From assembly GCF_028882275.1 (NCBI RefSeq), contig NZ_JARBUT010000009.1, positions 62,001-126,000 of the forward strand: a stretch of 64,000 nt of DNA, written 5' to 3'. The translations under genes were made by a program, and so were the position numbers. Below, in pieces: positions 8,014 to 16,815 of this stretch (position 1 is the first letter of the stretch; each line of letters begins with the position of its first letter). Source of the stretch: Nocardiopsis sp. N85. Lineage in GTDB: Bacteria > Actinomycetota > Actinomycetes > Streptosporangiales > Streptosporangiaceae. The notes under the pieces are model-generated. The model was not told the origin of the DNA and searched no databases. It saw only the letters and a list, made by a program, of their open reading frames with translations.

Positions 8014-9447
8014 TCAGCCCCGGCGCGGCGGCGGGGCCACGGCCGCGGGCATCGCGCGGGCGGGACGGATGTTGTGGTTGCGATGGAAGACGTTGTCCGG
8101 GTCGTACGCGGTCTTGACCGCGCTGAGCCGTGCGTAGTTGTCCTCGCCGAAGCCGCGGACCACACGGTCCTCACCCTCGTCACCGGTGAAGTTGAGGTAC
8201 ACGTCTCCCGTGGCCCACGGACGCATGTCCGCGCGGACGTCCTTCACCCACTGGACGGCGCGGGCGTCGTCTGCGGGGTCCTCCCACATCGCGAGCGGGT
8301 GCACGGCCCACTGGGCGGATCGCCAGGGCAACGGGTAGTCGGTCGGGGCCCGCCCGACGGCGCCGCCGAGCCGCCACATGGCGTGGGCCGTCGGGGAGGG
8401 GACCACCATGCCGTCGGCCCGTGCGCAGAACACGTCGATCGCCGTGTCGGGCAGCGACTCCAGGTGCTCCACCGACCAGTGGTTGCGGTACCCGGGCGGG
8501 TCGTCGAGTGCCTTCTGCATCTCGGCGTAGGGCATGTCGGTGACCATCTCCGCCGCCGGCCCCAGGCGGAGCAGCGGCGCGGCCAGGTCGCGCAGCATCG
8601 CCTCCCCGCCCACACAGGTGATCACCACCCCGCACACCATCCGGCCGACCAGTTCCTCGGGGATGAACGGCTCCGGCTGTGCGACGAGGTAGATCAGGCC
8701 GCCGCCGATCTCGTCGGGTGCCTGCGCCATGAGGTTCCGCCAGGTGCGCACGACCTCGGGTCCCGCCTCGGGCAGGAACAGCAGCAGGCCCAGCGAGAAC
8801 TCCGGCAGTGGGTACAGCCGCAGGTCCAGGCGGGTGGCGACGCCGAAGTTCCCGCCGCCGCCGTGCAAGGCCCAGAACAGTTCGGGGTTCTCGTCGGCGG
8901 AGGCGTGCACGAGATCGCCCTCGGCGGTGACCAGGTCGGCGCCCAGCAGGTTGTCGCAGGCCAGGCCGAACTTGCGCTCGATCCACCCCGATCCGCCACC
9001 GAGCACGAAACCGCCGACCCCGGTGGACGACACCCGGCCCCCGGTCGTGACCAGGCCGTGCCGCGCGGTCGCCTCGTCCATCTGGCCCATCACCGCGCCG
9101 CCGCCGACGCCGACCCGCATCCCCTCGGGGTCGACCACCACGGTGTGCATCCGGCGCAGGTCGATGACCAGGCCCCCATGGGTGAGGGACATCCCGGCGA
9201 CGCTGTGCCCGCCCCCGCGTACGGCGACCTCCAGGCCCTCCTCACGGGCGCACTCGATGCAGCGGCGCACGTCGTCGGTGCCCTGGCACTGGGCGATCAC
9301 GCCGGGTCGGAGGTCGATCATCGCGTTGAAGAGGGCGCGTGCCTCCTCGTACCCGTCGTCGGTGGCGGAGTACACCCGGCCCTCGAAGCCGGACCTCAGG
9401 CGCGCCAGGGCGGTGTCGGATACGGGTTGTACCTTGAGCTGGGCCAT
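8014..9447 (-). CDS. FAD-linked oxidase, berberine-bridge (BBE)/PCMH type
   Basis: This 477-aa flavoenzyme has an FAD-binding PCMH domain (about residues 40-215) and a C-terminal BBE tail (YLNFTGDEGEDRVVRGFGEDNY, then YDPDNVFHRNHNI). His81 in RGGGHSVAG is the expected 8-alpha-histidyl FAD site. The position where bicovalent members carry a cysteine reads GRVSSTGVGG, so attachment is probably monocovalent. The family oxidises sugars, alkaloids and polyketides with O2. No signal peptide is seen. The ATG at 9447 follows AGGGAGAC; the 24-residue upstream extension is rejected. The substrate is unknown, and it is not obviously part of the ars island next door. Confidence 0.88.
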   Translation of the reverse strand: MAQLKVQPVSDTALARLRSGFEGRVYSATDDGYEEARALFNAMIDLRPGVIAQCQGTDDVRRCIECAREEGLEVAVRGGGHSVAGMSLTHGGLVIDLRRMHTVVVDPEGMRVGVGGGAVMGQMDEATARHGLVTTGGRVSSTGVGGFVLGGGSGWIERKFGLACDNLLGADLVTAEGDLVHASADENPELFWALHGGGGNFGVATRLDLRLYPLPEFSLGLLLFLPEAGPEVVRTWRNLMAQAPDEIGGGLIYLVAQPEPFIPEELVGRMVCGVVITCVGGEAMLRDLAAPLLRLGPAAEMVTDMPYAEMQKALDDPPGYRNHWSVEHLESLPDTAIDVFCARADGMVVPSPTAHAMWRLGGAVGRAPTDYPLPWRSAQWAVHPLAMWEDPADDARAVQWVKDVRADMRPWATGDVYLNFTGDEGEDRVVRGFGEDNYARLSAVKTAYDPDNVFHRNHNIRPARAMPAAVAPPPRRG

Positions 9448-9821
9448 CGCTGTCTCCCTCGGTGACAGGGGGTCCTTCCGGACCGGGAGGGGTGACGGTG
9501 CCGTCGGAGCGGGAGGCACCGTTTCGGCCCCTTCTCGCAGCGTAGGACGGAAGAGCGGTGCCGATCAGCACGCTTTGGCGGTTCGTTGCCGGAAACTGTT
9601 CCGAACCTGTGCGCCCGGACCGGTCGTCCTTGCTCCGCACCGGTCGGCGGCGTCCGCGTCCCAACACCGCCTTTGCCCGCCCGGGGGTCCACCGTGGAGA
9701 ACGCGTGCGGTGGGCTCCGATGCGCACGGCGAGTGCGCACCGGGTACGGGCTCGGCTCGAACCGCCGGCGCCCACGGTCCTCGACCCCCGTGCGGGGGCG
9801 CCGCGTTGCGCGGCGTTCGGG
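9448..9821. other. Intergenic region with arsR-arsN terminator
   Basis: No credible ORF. Directly after the arsR-arsN stop lie two stacked hairpins: CCCCCG-TG-CGGGGG (9785-9798) and CGCCGCG-TTG-CGCGGCG (9799-9815). They are read as the terminator of that minus-strand gene. The rest should hold the FAD oxidase promoter, which I could not pinpoint. Confidence 0.6.
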
Positions 9822-10715
9822 TCAGCAGGTCGTGCAGGCCGGGTCGTCCGCGCAGGCCGCGGCGCCGGGGCCGAACTCCTCCCCGCGGCGTTCCAGCAGG
9901 ACGGTGTCGCGCCAGCGGTCGTGGTGGCGGGCGACGCGCTCGCGCACCCCGACGGTGCGGAAACCGGCCTGGTGGTGCAGGGCGAGGGAGGCCCGGTTCT
10001 CGGGGAAGACCGAGGTCTGGAGGGTCCAGAGGCCGCCCCGGTCCGCCTCGGTGACCTGTCGGTACAGCAGGGCCTTGCCCACACCCCGGCCACGTGCGTC
10101 CTCGGCGACGTACACCGAGGTCTCGGCGACCCCGGCGTAGGCCTCGCGGGTGGAGACCGGCGAGGCCGCGGCCCAGCCCACCACGACCCCGTCGAGTTCG
10201 GCGACCCAACGGTGATCGGGGAGCCAACGGCCCTTGAGCGCCTCGACCTCGGGCGCCTCGGTCTCGAAGGTGGCGTCGCCGGTGGCGATGCCCTCGGCGT
10301 AGATCTCCCGGACCCGTTCGAGGTCCGCGTCGACCATGGGGCGGGTGGTGACGTCGGCGGGCAGGTCGGTGGGGCAGCACGGGCGGGCGGCGAGCAGGCC
10401 CATGACCGCGTCGGCGGCGTGCGGCAGGCCGGTGCAGCAGGCGGGGTTCACGGAGACCCGGGTGGAGGTGCCCACCTTCGTGAGGGTCACGAACCCGACG
10501 TCGGCGAGTTTGCGCAGGTGGTGGGAGACGGTGGGTTGGCTGACACCCACGGCGTCCGCCAGATCCCCCACGCCGATCGAGCCGGGACGCGCGGCGACGG
10601 CGTGCAGCAGGCGCACCCGCATGGGTTCGGCCAGGGAGGCGAACCACGAGGCGTAGGTCTCGGCCTCGGAGGCGAGGAGCGCGGGTTCTGCGTGTTCGGG
10701 TCGTGTCGCGGTCAT
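9822..10715 (-). CDS. ArsR repressor fused to an ArsN-type GNAT acetyltransferase
   Basis: One 297-aa ORF carries two domains. Residues 15-90 are an ArsR/SmtB winged helix (LAEPMRVRLLHAV, then VSQPTVSHHLRKLADVGFV). Residues 125-280 are a GNAT domain of the phosphinothricin/arsinothricin acetyltransferase type (TRPMVDADLERVREIYAEG, ARGRGVGKALL, HHQAGF, RWRDTVLLER). Cys93-Cys94 and Cys113-Cys114 follow the winged helix, resembling the C-terminal As(III) site of AfArsR-type repressors. Three more Cys (288, 294, 297) end the protein. ArsN1 enzymes N-acetylate the antibiotic arsinothricin, so the fusion may sense trivalent arsenic and modify an organoarsenical. It diverges from the flavoprotein operon. 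The ATG at 10715 has GGAG upstream; an ATG at 10724 is possible. Confidence 0.88.
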   Translation of the reverse strand: MTATRPEHAEPALLASEAETYASWFASLAEPMRVRLLHAVAARPGSIGVGDLADAVGVSQPTVSHHLRKLADVGFVTLTKVGTSTRVSVNPACCTGLPHAADAVMGLLAARPCCPTDLPADVTTRPMVDADLERVREIYAEGIATGDATFETEAPEVEALKGRWLPDHRWVAELDGVVVGWAAASPVSTREAYAGVAETSVYVAEDARGRGVGKALLYRQVTEADRGGLWTLQTSVFPENRASLALHHQAGFRTVGVRERVARHHDRWRDTVLLERRGEEFGPGAAACADDPACTTC

Positions 10716-10736
10716 GCTCCACATTATCGACCACGA

Positions 10737-10772
10737 TCTATGGTTGCGTCCATAGACGAGTATCGATAAAGT
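10737..10772 (+). promoter_or_regulatory. Promoter and ArsR operator of the flavoprotein operon
   Basis: A perfect palindrome TCTATGG-TTGCGT-CCATAGA (10737-10756) has the -35 hexamer TTGCGT as its centre. A 17-bp spacer leads to TAAAGT (10767-10772). A third CCATAGAC half-site follows near 10779. Placement between arsR-arsN and the flavoprotein operon makes it the likely operator for both. Confidence 0.75.
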
Positions 10773-10809
10773 CCCCTTCCATAGACATCCGTCGATGAAA
10801 GGACGTGTC

Positions 10810-12219
10810 ATGAGCGAGGGACTTCCCGTCGTGGTGATCGGAGCGGGCCCGGTGGGGCTGGCCGCGGCCGCCGAGCTGGTCGGCCGCGACCTGCCGGTCG
10901 TGGTGCTGGAACGGGGCGACCGGGCCGGGTCGGCGGTGGCCGCGTGGGGGCATGTGCGGTTGTTCTCGATGTGGCGCGACCTCGTCGCCCCCGCGGCCGA
11001 GAAGTTGCTCGCCGCCACCGACTGGCGGCGCCCGGACGACGGCGGCCATCCCACCGGCGCCGAGTGGGTCGACTCCTACCTGACCCCGCTGGCCACCGTG
11101 CTGGGCGACCGGGTGCGCTTCGGAGCCGAGGTGACCGGCGTGAGCCGCCTGGGCCGGGACCGGGTGGTGGACGCCGAACGCGAGGAGCGGCCCTTCACCG
11201 TGCGTGTGCGCACCCGCGACGGTGAGGAGCGTCTGCTCGCCCGCGCGGTCGTGGACGCCTCCGGCACCTGGGACTCTCCCAACCCCCTGGGCGGCGACGG
11301 CCTTCCCGCCCTCGGGGAGGCGGACGCCGTGGAGCGCGTCTCCCACAGGATCCCCGACACCGCCGACCCCGCGACGCGGGCACGGTACGCGGGACGGACC
11401 ACGGCCGTCGTCGGCAAGGGGCACTCGGCCCTGACGGCGTTGGTGGCCCTGGCCGCGCTCGCCGAGCGGGAGCCCGGCACCCGCGCGGTGTGGGTACTGC
11501 GGCGCGGTGCCGTGGGCGACGCCTTCGGCGGAGGGGCCGCCGACCGGCTGGTCGAACGCGGCGCCCTGGGGCTGCGGGCCAAGGCGGCGGTGGAGGCCGG
11601 GCACATCGAGGTGGTGACCGGGTTCCGCACAGCCGAGGTGCGCCCGGTCGAGGACCGGCTGGTCCTGGTGGACGACGACGGCCGGGAGACGGAGCCGGTC
11701 GACGAGGTGGTGGCCCTGACCGGGTTCCGCCCCGACCTGGGGCCCCTGTCCGAGATCCGTCTCGGCCTGGACGCCACCCTCCAGGCCCCGGTGGGGCTGG
11801 CCCCGCTCATCGACCCCAACACGCACTCCTGCGGCACCGTCTACCCGCACGGCGTCGCCGAGCTGTCCCACCCGGAGAAGGGGTTCTTCCTGGCGGGGAT
11901 GAAGTCCTACGGACGCGCCCCCACGTTCCTGGCGCTGACCGGGTTCGAGCAGGTCCGGAGCATCGCCGCCCATCTGGCCGGCGACCACGGGTCCGCCGCG
12001 CGGGTGGAGCTGACCCTGCCCGAGACCGGGGTGTGCGGTGGCGCGGGCCTGTTCGAGGACCCCGCCGCCGAGGAGGGGACCCGCCGGGGTGGCCCGCTCC
12101 TCTCCGAATCGCTCTCGATCTCCGCCGGCCACGGCACCGTCGCCCCGACGGTCTCCGTCTCCGAGGACGGCTGCTGTGGCGGCGTGTCCGAGGCCGGTGA
12201 GCCGGAACGGGTCTCGTGA
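10810..12219 (+). CDS. FAD/NAD(P)-dependent flavoprotein of an ars operon, with C-terminal Cys cluster
   Basis: A 469-aa protein starting with a Rossmann VVVIGAGPVGLAAAAEL FAD motif, a second nucleotide motif around AVVGKGHSAL, and VALTGFRPDLG near the end of the fold. A tail contains VCGG (Cys409) and CCGG (Cys455-456), plus SCGTVYPHG earlier. In ars operons such flavin monooxygenases (ArsO/ArsV-like) are linked to oxidation of trivalent arsenicals. The vicinal Cys in the tail could bind As(III); that role is inference. The ATG at 10810 has GAAAGGA upstream. The stop overlaps the MFS start by four bases (GTGA), so the two are coupled. It is induced from the ArsR-controlled promoter upstream. 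Confidence 0.75.
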   Translation: MSEGLPVVVIGAGPVGLAAAAELVGRDLPVVVLERGDRAGSAVAAWGHVRLFSMWRDLVAPAAEKLLAATDWRRPDDGGHPTGAEWVDSYLTPLATVLGDRVRFGAEVTGVSRLGRDRVVDAEREERPFTVRVRTRDGEERLLARAVVDASGTWDSPNPLGGDGLPALGEADAVERVSHRIPDTADPATRARYAGRTTAVVGKGHSALTALVALAALAEREPGTRAVWVLRRGAVGDAFGGGAADRLVERGALGLRAKAAVEAGHIEVVTGFRTAEVRPVEDRLVLVDDDGRETEPVDEVVALTGFRPDLGPLSEIRLGLDATLQAPVGLAPLIDPNTHSCGTVYPHGVAELSHPEKGFFLAGMKSYGRAPTFLALTGFEQVRSIAAHLAGDHGSAARVELTLPETGVCGGAGLFEDPAAEEGTRRGGPLLSESLSISAGHGTVAPTVSVSEDGCCGGVSEAGEPERVS

Positions 12220-13472
12220 CGGCCGTGCACGGCCGGGTCCCCGGCGCGCCCGCCCCCGTGGTCGGCGCGCGTCGGGGCCTGGCGGCCCTGTGCGTCACCG
12301 TCACCACCGGTTACGGGGTGCTGTTCTACGCGTTCCCCGTTCTGGTTCCGAGCATCGTCGCCGATACCGGCTGGTCGCCGGTCTCGGTGACCGCCTGGTT
12401 CTCGGCCTCCCAGCTCGTGGCGGGAGCGGTGGGGATCCTCGTGGGCCGCTGGGTGCAGGCCCGGGGGCCGCGGCCGGCGATGACGGCGGCGGCCCTGGTC
12501 TCCGTTCCCGCCGTGGCGGCCATCGCGCTGGCCCCGGACCTGTGGACCTTCGCCGCCGCCTGGCTGGTGGCGGGGGCGGCGATGGCCGGGTTGTTCTACC
12601 CTCCGGCCTTCGCCGCGCTGACCCACTGGTACGGGCGGGGCAAGGTGCGGGCGTTGACCGCCCTGACCCTGGCCGCAGGACTGGCCAGTACCGTCTTCGC
12701 CCCGATGACCGCCGTGCTGGAGGGGATCTGGGGATGGCGGGGCGCCTATCTGGTCCTGGCCGCCGTTCTGCTCGTCGTGGTGGTGCCCTTGCACGCCTTC
12801 GCCCTGCCCCGGGAGTGGACGGCCACGGACGACGGGCGCGGAGGCGGGCGCGAGGGCGTGCGCGCGGTGGTGCGCGGCCGGGCGTTCTGGGCCCTGACGG
12901 CGGCCCTGGCCCTGGGTTCCTTCGCCGTCTACGCGGTCGTGGTCAACCTGGTCCCCCTCCTGGAAGGGCGGGGGTTCGGTACGACGGAGGCGGCCTGGGC
13001 CCTGGGAGTGGGCGGAGTGGGTCAGGTGCTCGGCCGACTGGTCTACGCGCCCCTGGAGCGGTGGACCGGTCCGGTGTCACGCGCCGTGGCCGTGCTGGGC
13101 GCCTGCTCGGTGACCACCGTCCTGTTGGCCCTGGTGCCCGGTCCCCTGATCCCCGTTCTGGCCATCGCCGTACTCGCCGGTATGGCGCGCGGCATCCTGA
13201 CCCTCCTCCAGGCCACGGCCGTCGCCGATCGGTGGGGGACGGAACACTACGCGGTCCTCAACGGCATCATGCACACCCCGCTCATGCTGGCCATCGCGGT
13301 GGCGCCCTGGGCGGGTGCCGCCCTCGCCGGCCCCTTGGGCGGGTATCCGGCGATGTTCGTGCTCCTGGGGGGTCTGGCGGCCGCGGGGGCGCTGATCGCC
13401 TCGGCCACCAGGGTCCGGGGGCGGCCGCCCCCCTTCCCCCTCCCGACCTCCTCTCCGGAGCCCTCACGGTAG
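12216..13472 (+). CDS. MFS transporter of the arsenic operon
   Basis: This 418-aa protein has about 12 TM segments, with TGYGVLFYAFPVLVPSI in TM1, VGRWVQARGPRPAM as motif A and AGAAMAGLFYPPAFAALTHWYG. It resembles single-component MFS proteins found in ars loci (ArsK-like pumps for trivalent or organic arsenicals), but location is the main evidence for that substrate. It starts at GTG 12216 inside the stop of the preceding flavoprotein (GTGA), showing translational coupling, and ends 30 bases before an ArsO-like gene. No Cys-pair site is obvious. Confidence 0.8.
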   Translation: MTAVHGRVPGAPAPVVGARRGLAALCVTVTTGYGVLFYAFPVLVPSIVADTGWSPVSVTAWFSASQLVAGAVGILVGRWVQARGPRPAMTAAALVSVPAVAAIALAPDLWTFAAAWLVAGAAMAGLFYPPAFAALTHWYGRGKVRALTALTLAAGLASTVFAPMTAVLEGIWGWRGAYLVLAAVLLVVVVPLHAFALPREWTATDDGRGGGREGVRAVVRGRAFWALTAALALGSFAVYAVVVNLVPLLEGRGFGTTEAAWALGVGGVGQVLGRLVYAPLERWTGPVSRAVAVLGACSVTTVLLALVPGPLIPVLAIAVLAGMARGILTLLQATAVADRWGTEHYAVLNGIMHTPLMLAIAVAPWAGAALAGPLGGYPAMFVLLGGLAAAGALIASATRVRGRPPPFPLPTSSPEPSR

Positions 13473-13502
13473 GGCGATTCCGACATCGAAGGAACACACC
13501 CC

Positions 13503-14552
13503 ATGGAAGACTCCCCCCTCATCGTCATCGGAGCCGGCCAGGCGGGCCTGGCCACGGCGCGGGCCGCGCATCGCGCGGGCGTGCGGGCCCTGGTCCTGGA
13601 GGCCTCCGACCGGCCGGGCGGATCCTGGCCGCACTACTACGACAGCCTGACCCTCTTCTCCCCCGCGCGTTTCTCCTCCCTGCCCGGCCTGCCGATGCCG
13701 GGCGACCCCGACCGGTATCCGCGTCGCGACGAGGTGGTGGACTACCTGCGCGACTACGCCGCCCGCTCGGAGATGGACCTGCGCTGCGGGCGGCGGGTGG
13801 AGAGGGCCGAACGCGACGGGAGCGGATTGGTCCTGACCCTCTCCGACGGGTCGCGTGCGCGCTCCTCGGCGGTGGTCAACGCGACCGGCGGCTTCGGCCG
13901 CCCCCACCGGCCGGATCTGCCCGGACCGACGGACTTCACCGGAACCGTGCTGCACGCCGCGGAGTACCGCTCCCCCGGGCCCTTCGCCGGCCGGCGGGTC
14001 GTGGTGGTCGGCGGTGGCAACTCCGGGGTCCAGATCGCCGCGGAGCTGGCCGGGACGGCCAGGGTCAGCCTGGCCACCCGGTCCCCGGTGGCCTGGACGG
14101 AGCAGCGCCCCCTGGGGAGGGACGTCCACTGGTGGTTCGTCCGCAGCGGCCTGGACGTCGCGCCCCTGAGCCGGCTCTGGCGGAGGATCCCGGTCCTGGT
14201 CAACGACGACGGCCGTTACCGGGCCGCGTTCGCCACCGGGAACCCCGATCGGAGGGAGATGTTCACCCGGGTGGAGGGCGACAAGGTGACCTGGCCCGAC
14301 GGCACCGTGGAGAAGGTGGACACCCTCCTGCTCGCCACCGGCTACCGACCCGCCCTGGACCACCTCGCCCCGACCGGGGCCCTGGACGCCGAGGGACGCC
14401 CGCGGCATCGCGGCGGGGTGTCCACCACGGTCCCCGGGCTGGGATACGTGGGGCTGGAATTCCAGCGGAGCTTCTCCTCGGCCACCCTGCGCGGAGTCGG
14501 CCGCGACGCCCGCCACGTCGTACGCCGGCTTCTGCGCGAGGCGCGCCGATGA
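13503..14552 (+). CDS. ArsO-like flavin-dependent monooxygenase
   Basis: A 349-aa member of the flavin monooxygenase/thioredoxin-reductase-like superfamily. It has FAD motif VIGAGQAGLATARAA, a GGSWPHYYDSLTLFSPARFSSLPG segment typical of ArsO, NADP motif VVVVGGGNSGVQIAAEL and LLLATGYRPALDHL. ArsO genes accompany ars operons and are thought to oxidise arsenicals with NADPH and O2; the reaction for this copy is not established. The ATG at 13503 follows GAAGGAACA. It is third gene of the operon 10810-14552 and ends convergently, 10 bases from a second ArsO on the other strand. Confidence 0.82.
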   Translation: MEDSPLIVIGAGQAGLATARAAHRAGVRALVLEASDRPGGSWPHYYDSLTLFSPARFSSLPGLPMPGDPDRYPRRDEVVDYLRDYAARSEMDLRCGRRVERAERDGSGLVLTLSDGSRARSSAVVNATGGFGRPHRPDLPGPTDFTGTVLHAAEYRSPGPFAGRRVVVVGGGNSGVQIAAELAGTARVSLATRSPVAWTEQRPLGRDVHWWFVRSGLDVAPLSRLWRRIPVLVNDDGRYRAAFATGNPDRREMFTRVEGDKVTWPDGTVEKVDTLLLATGYRPALDHLAPTGALDAEGRPRHRGGVSTTVPGLGYVGLEFQRSFSSATLRGVGRDARHVVRRLLREARR

Positions 14553-14562
14553 CGCTCGGTCC

Positions 14563-15630
14563 TCACCCCTCGCGGAGGGAACCGACGACCTCCGCGACGG
14601 CGGCCTTGGCCGTGCGGCCCGCCCCGATGAGGGTGGCCGAGGCGGGACCGGTCCAGTCCCCGTAGCCCACCAGGTGCAGTCGGGGTTCGGCGCGGGAGCG
14701 GGTGCCCACCACGGGGACCCGCCCCCGCTCGTCGACGAGCCCCAGTGGGGCCAGGTGGTCCAGCACCGGGCGAAAGCCCGTGCACCACAGGATCACGTCG
14801 CAGTCCATCGTGGTCCCGTCCGCCCAGGCCACCCCGGTACGGGTGAGGTGGTCGAACATCGGCTCGGCCTTGAGGGCGCCGCGCTCACGGGCCCCGCGCA
14901 CGCTCGGGACGACCACGATGTCCCCCAGGTCCGCGATGCCGGCGGGACTCGGCTCACCCCGGTCGGCCGCCTTCCGGGCGCCGGTGGCGATGGCGAAGAG
15001 CGCCCGCCCGTCGACGTCGTCGGGCAGGAACCGGGGCCGTCGGGCGGTGACCCAGGTGGTGTCGGCGACCTCGGAGAGTTCGGCGAGGATCTGGGCGGCC
15101 GAGTTGCCGCCGCCCACCACCACGACGCGCCGACCGGCGAACCCGTCGGGCCGGTGGTAGTCCACGGTGTGGAGTTGCCCGCCCTCGAAGACGTCCCGGC
15201 CGGGGAGGTCGGGGATGTGCGGCGACCGCCAGGTCCCGGTGGCGCTGATGACGTGCCGCGCCGACCAGGTGTCCCCGTCGGTGGTCAGCCGCAACCGGTC
15301 ACCGGCCCGCTCGACCCGGCGCACCCGGACCGGCCGGCGGACGGGCAGGTCGTAGCGGCGCTCGTATTCGCCCAGGTACCAGGCCACGTGGGCGGCCGAG
15401 GGGTACTCTCTCCCCTCCTCCTCGGGCATCCACCAGCCGGGGAGCATGCTGTGCGCGGCCGGGGAGAACAGGCGCAGGGAGTCCCAGTACTCGGGCCAGG
15501 AGCCTCCCGACCCGTTCCCGGCGTCCAGGATGACGAAGTCCGTCTTGGCCCGGCGCAGGAAGTATCCGGTGGCCAGGCCGGCCTGACCACCGCCGATGAC
15601 GGCGACGTCGACCGTGTGCTCGGTGTGCAT
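14563..15630 (-). CDS. arsO: ArsO family flavin-dependent monooxygenase
   Basis: A 355-aa protein close in layout to the gene at 13503: FAD motif VIGGGQAGLATGYFL, GGSWPEYWDSLRLFSPAAHSMLPG, NADP motif VVVVGGGNSAAQILAEL and VILWCTGFRPVLDHL. It reads closer to canonical ArsO of actinobacterial arsO/acr3 loci because of its orientation behind acr3. The ATG at 15630 follows GAAGGAACGGAC. A strong hairpin separates it from acr3, so it probably has its own promoter in the 100-bp gap or gets partial read-through. The two ArsO copies face each other tail to tail. Confidence 0.85.
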   Translation of the reverse strand: MHTEHTVDVAVIGGGQAGLATGYFLRRAKTDFVILDAGNGSGGSWPEYWDSLRLFSPAAHSMLPGWWMPEEEGREYPSAAHVAWYLGEYERRYDLPVRRPVRVRRVERAGDRLRLTTDGDTWSARHVISATGTWRSPHIPDLPGRDVFEGGQLHTVDYHRPDGFAGRRVVVVGGGNSAAQILAELSEVADTTWVTARRPRFLPDDVDGRALFAIATGARKAADRGEPSPAGIADLGDIVVVPSVRGARERGALKAEPMFDHLTRTGVAWADGTTMDCDVILWCTGFRPVLDHLAPLGLVDERGRVPVVGTRSRAEPRLHLVGYGDWTGPASATLIGAGRTAKAAVAEVVGSLREG

Positions 15631-15690
15631 GTCCGTTCCTTCGGGGATGAACGATGGCCGCGTCCGGTGGGAGGCGCCGAGGCGACGGAG

Positions 15691-15716
15691 CGGGGGCCGC
15701 GCACGGGCGGCCCCCG
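15691..15716 (-). terminator. Hairpin between acr3 and arsO
   Basis: CGGGGGCCGC (15691-15700) and GCGGCCCCCG (15707-15716) form a 10-bp stem with a 6-base loop, 17 bases beyond the acr3 stop. Confidence 0.7.
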
Positions 15717-15732
15717 TCCTCGGACGCGATCC

Positions 15733-16815
15733 TCAGCGGAGCGCGGGGGCGAAGCGTTTGCGCCAGGCCAGCGACACGTACACCAGCCCCACCAGCACGG
15801 GCACCTCGATCAGCGGGCCCACGACCCCCGCCAGGGCCTGCCCCGAGGTGACCCCGAAGGTCGCGATGGCCACCGCGATGGCCAACTCGAAGTTGTTGCC
15901 CGCCGCGGTGAACGCCAGCGTGGTGGTGCGCCCGTAGTCCATCCCCAGCGCCTTGCCCAACGCGAAGGTACCGAACCACATCAGGGCGAAGTAGACCAAC
16001 AGCGGGATCGCGATGCGCACCACGTCCAGGGGACGGCCGATGATGGTGTCGCCCTGAAGGGCGAACAGCAGCACGATGGTGAACAACAATCCGTACAGCG
16101 CCCACGGACCGATCCGGGGCAGGAACGCCGACTCGTAGCGCTCCCGGCCCATCCTCTTCTCACCCAGGGTCCGGGTGAGGAACCCGGCCGCCAGCGGGAT
16201 CCCGAGGAAGATCACCACGTTGAGCGCGATCAGCCACGGGGACACGTCCAAACCGCCGGTGTCCAGCCCCAGCCAGCCCGGGAGCAGGTCCAGGTAGAAC
16301 CAGCCCAGTAGGCCGAAGACCAGTACCTGGAAGATCGAGTTGAGCGCGACCAGCACCGCGGCGGCCTCACGGTTCCCGCAGGCCAGGTCGTTCCAGATGA
16401 TCACCATGGCGATGCACCGGGCCAGGCCGACGATGATCAGGCCGGTCCGGTACTCGGGCAGGTCGGCCAGGAAGATCCAGGCCAGCGCGAACATCACCGC
16501 CGGACCGAGCACCCAGTTGACCACCAGGGAGGAGACGAGCAGACGGGTGTCGCGGGTGACGGTGTCCAACCGGTCATAGCGCACCTTGGCCAGGACCGGG
16601 TACATCATGATCAACAGGCCCAGGGCGATGGGCAGGGAGATCCCGCCCACCTCCATCGAGGCCAGGACCCCGTTCAGTCCCGGGATCAGACGGCCCAACC
16701 CCAGACCGACGACCATCGCCAGTAGGATCCACACCGCCAGGAACCGGTCCAGGGTGGAGAGCCTGGCGACGACGGACCCGTCCGGGCCCTTCGTGACCTC
16801 CTCGGCCGAGACCAT
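15733..16815 (-). CDS. acr3: ACR3-family arsenite efflux permease
   Basis: A 360-aa integral membrane protein with ten hydrophobic segments. The family hallmark GLARCIAMVIIWN carries the essential Cys (Cys134), GNNFELAIAVAIATFG carries Glu310, and GPLIEVPVLVGLVY carries Glu337. ACR3 extrudes As(III), using the membrane potential or proton gradient. The start ATG at 16815 overlaps the arsR stop by one base (TGATG) with AGGAGG just upstream, so arsR-acr3 is a coupled operon. Without arsC nearby, As(V) must be reduced by another gene product before export. Confidence 0.95.
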   Translation of the reverse strand: MVSAEEVTKGPDGSVVARLSTLDRFLAVWILLAMVVGLGLGRLIPGLNGVLASMEVGGISLPIALGLLIMMYPVLAKVRYDRLDTVTRDTRLLVSSLVVNWVLGPAVMFALAWIFLADLPEYRTGLIIVGLARCIAMVIIWNDLACGNREAAAVLVALNSIFQVLVFGLLGWFYLDLLPGWLGLDTGGLDVSPWLIALNVVIFLGIPLAAGFLTRTLGEKRMGRERYESAFLPRIGPWALYGLLFTIVLLFALQGDTIIGRPLDVVRIAIPLLVYFALMWFGTFALGKALGMDYGRTTTLAFTAAGNNFELAIAVAIATFGVTSGQALAGVVGPLIEVPVLVGLVYVSLAWRKRFAPALR

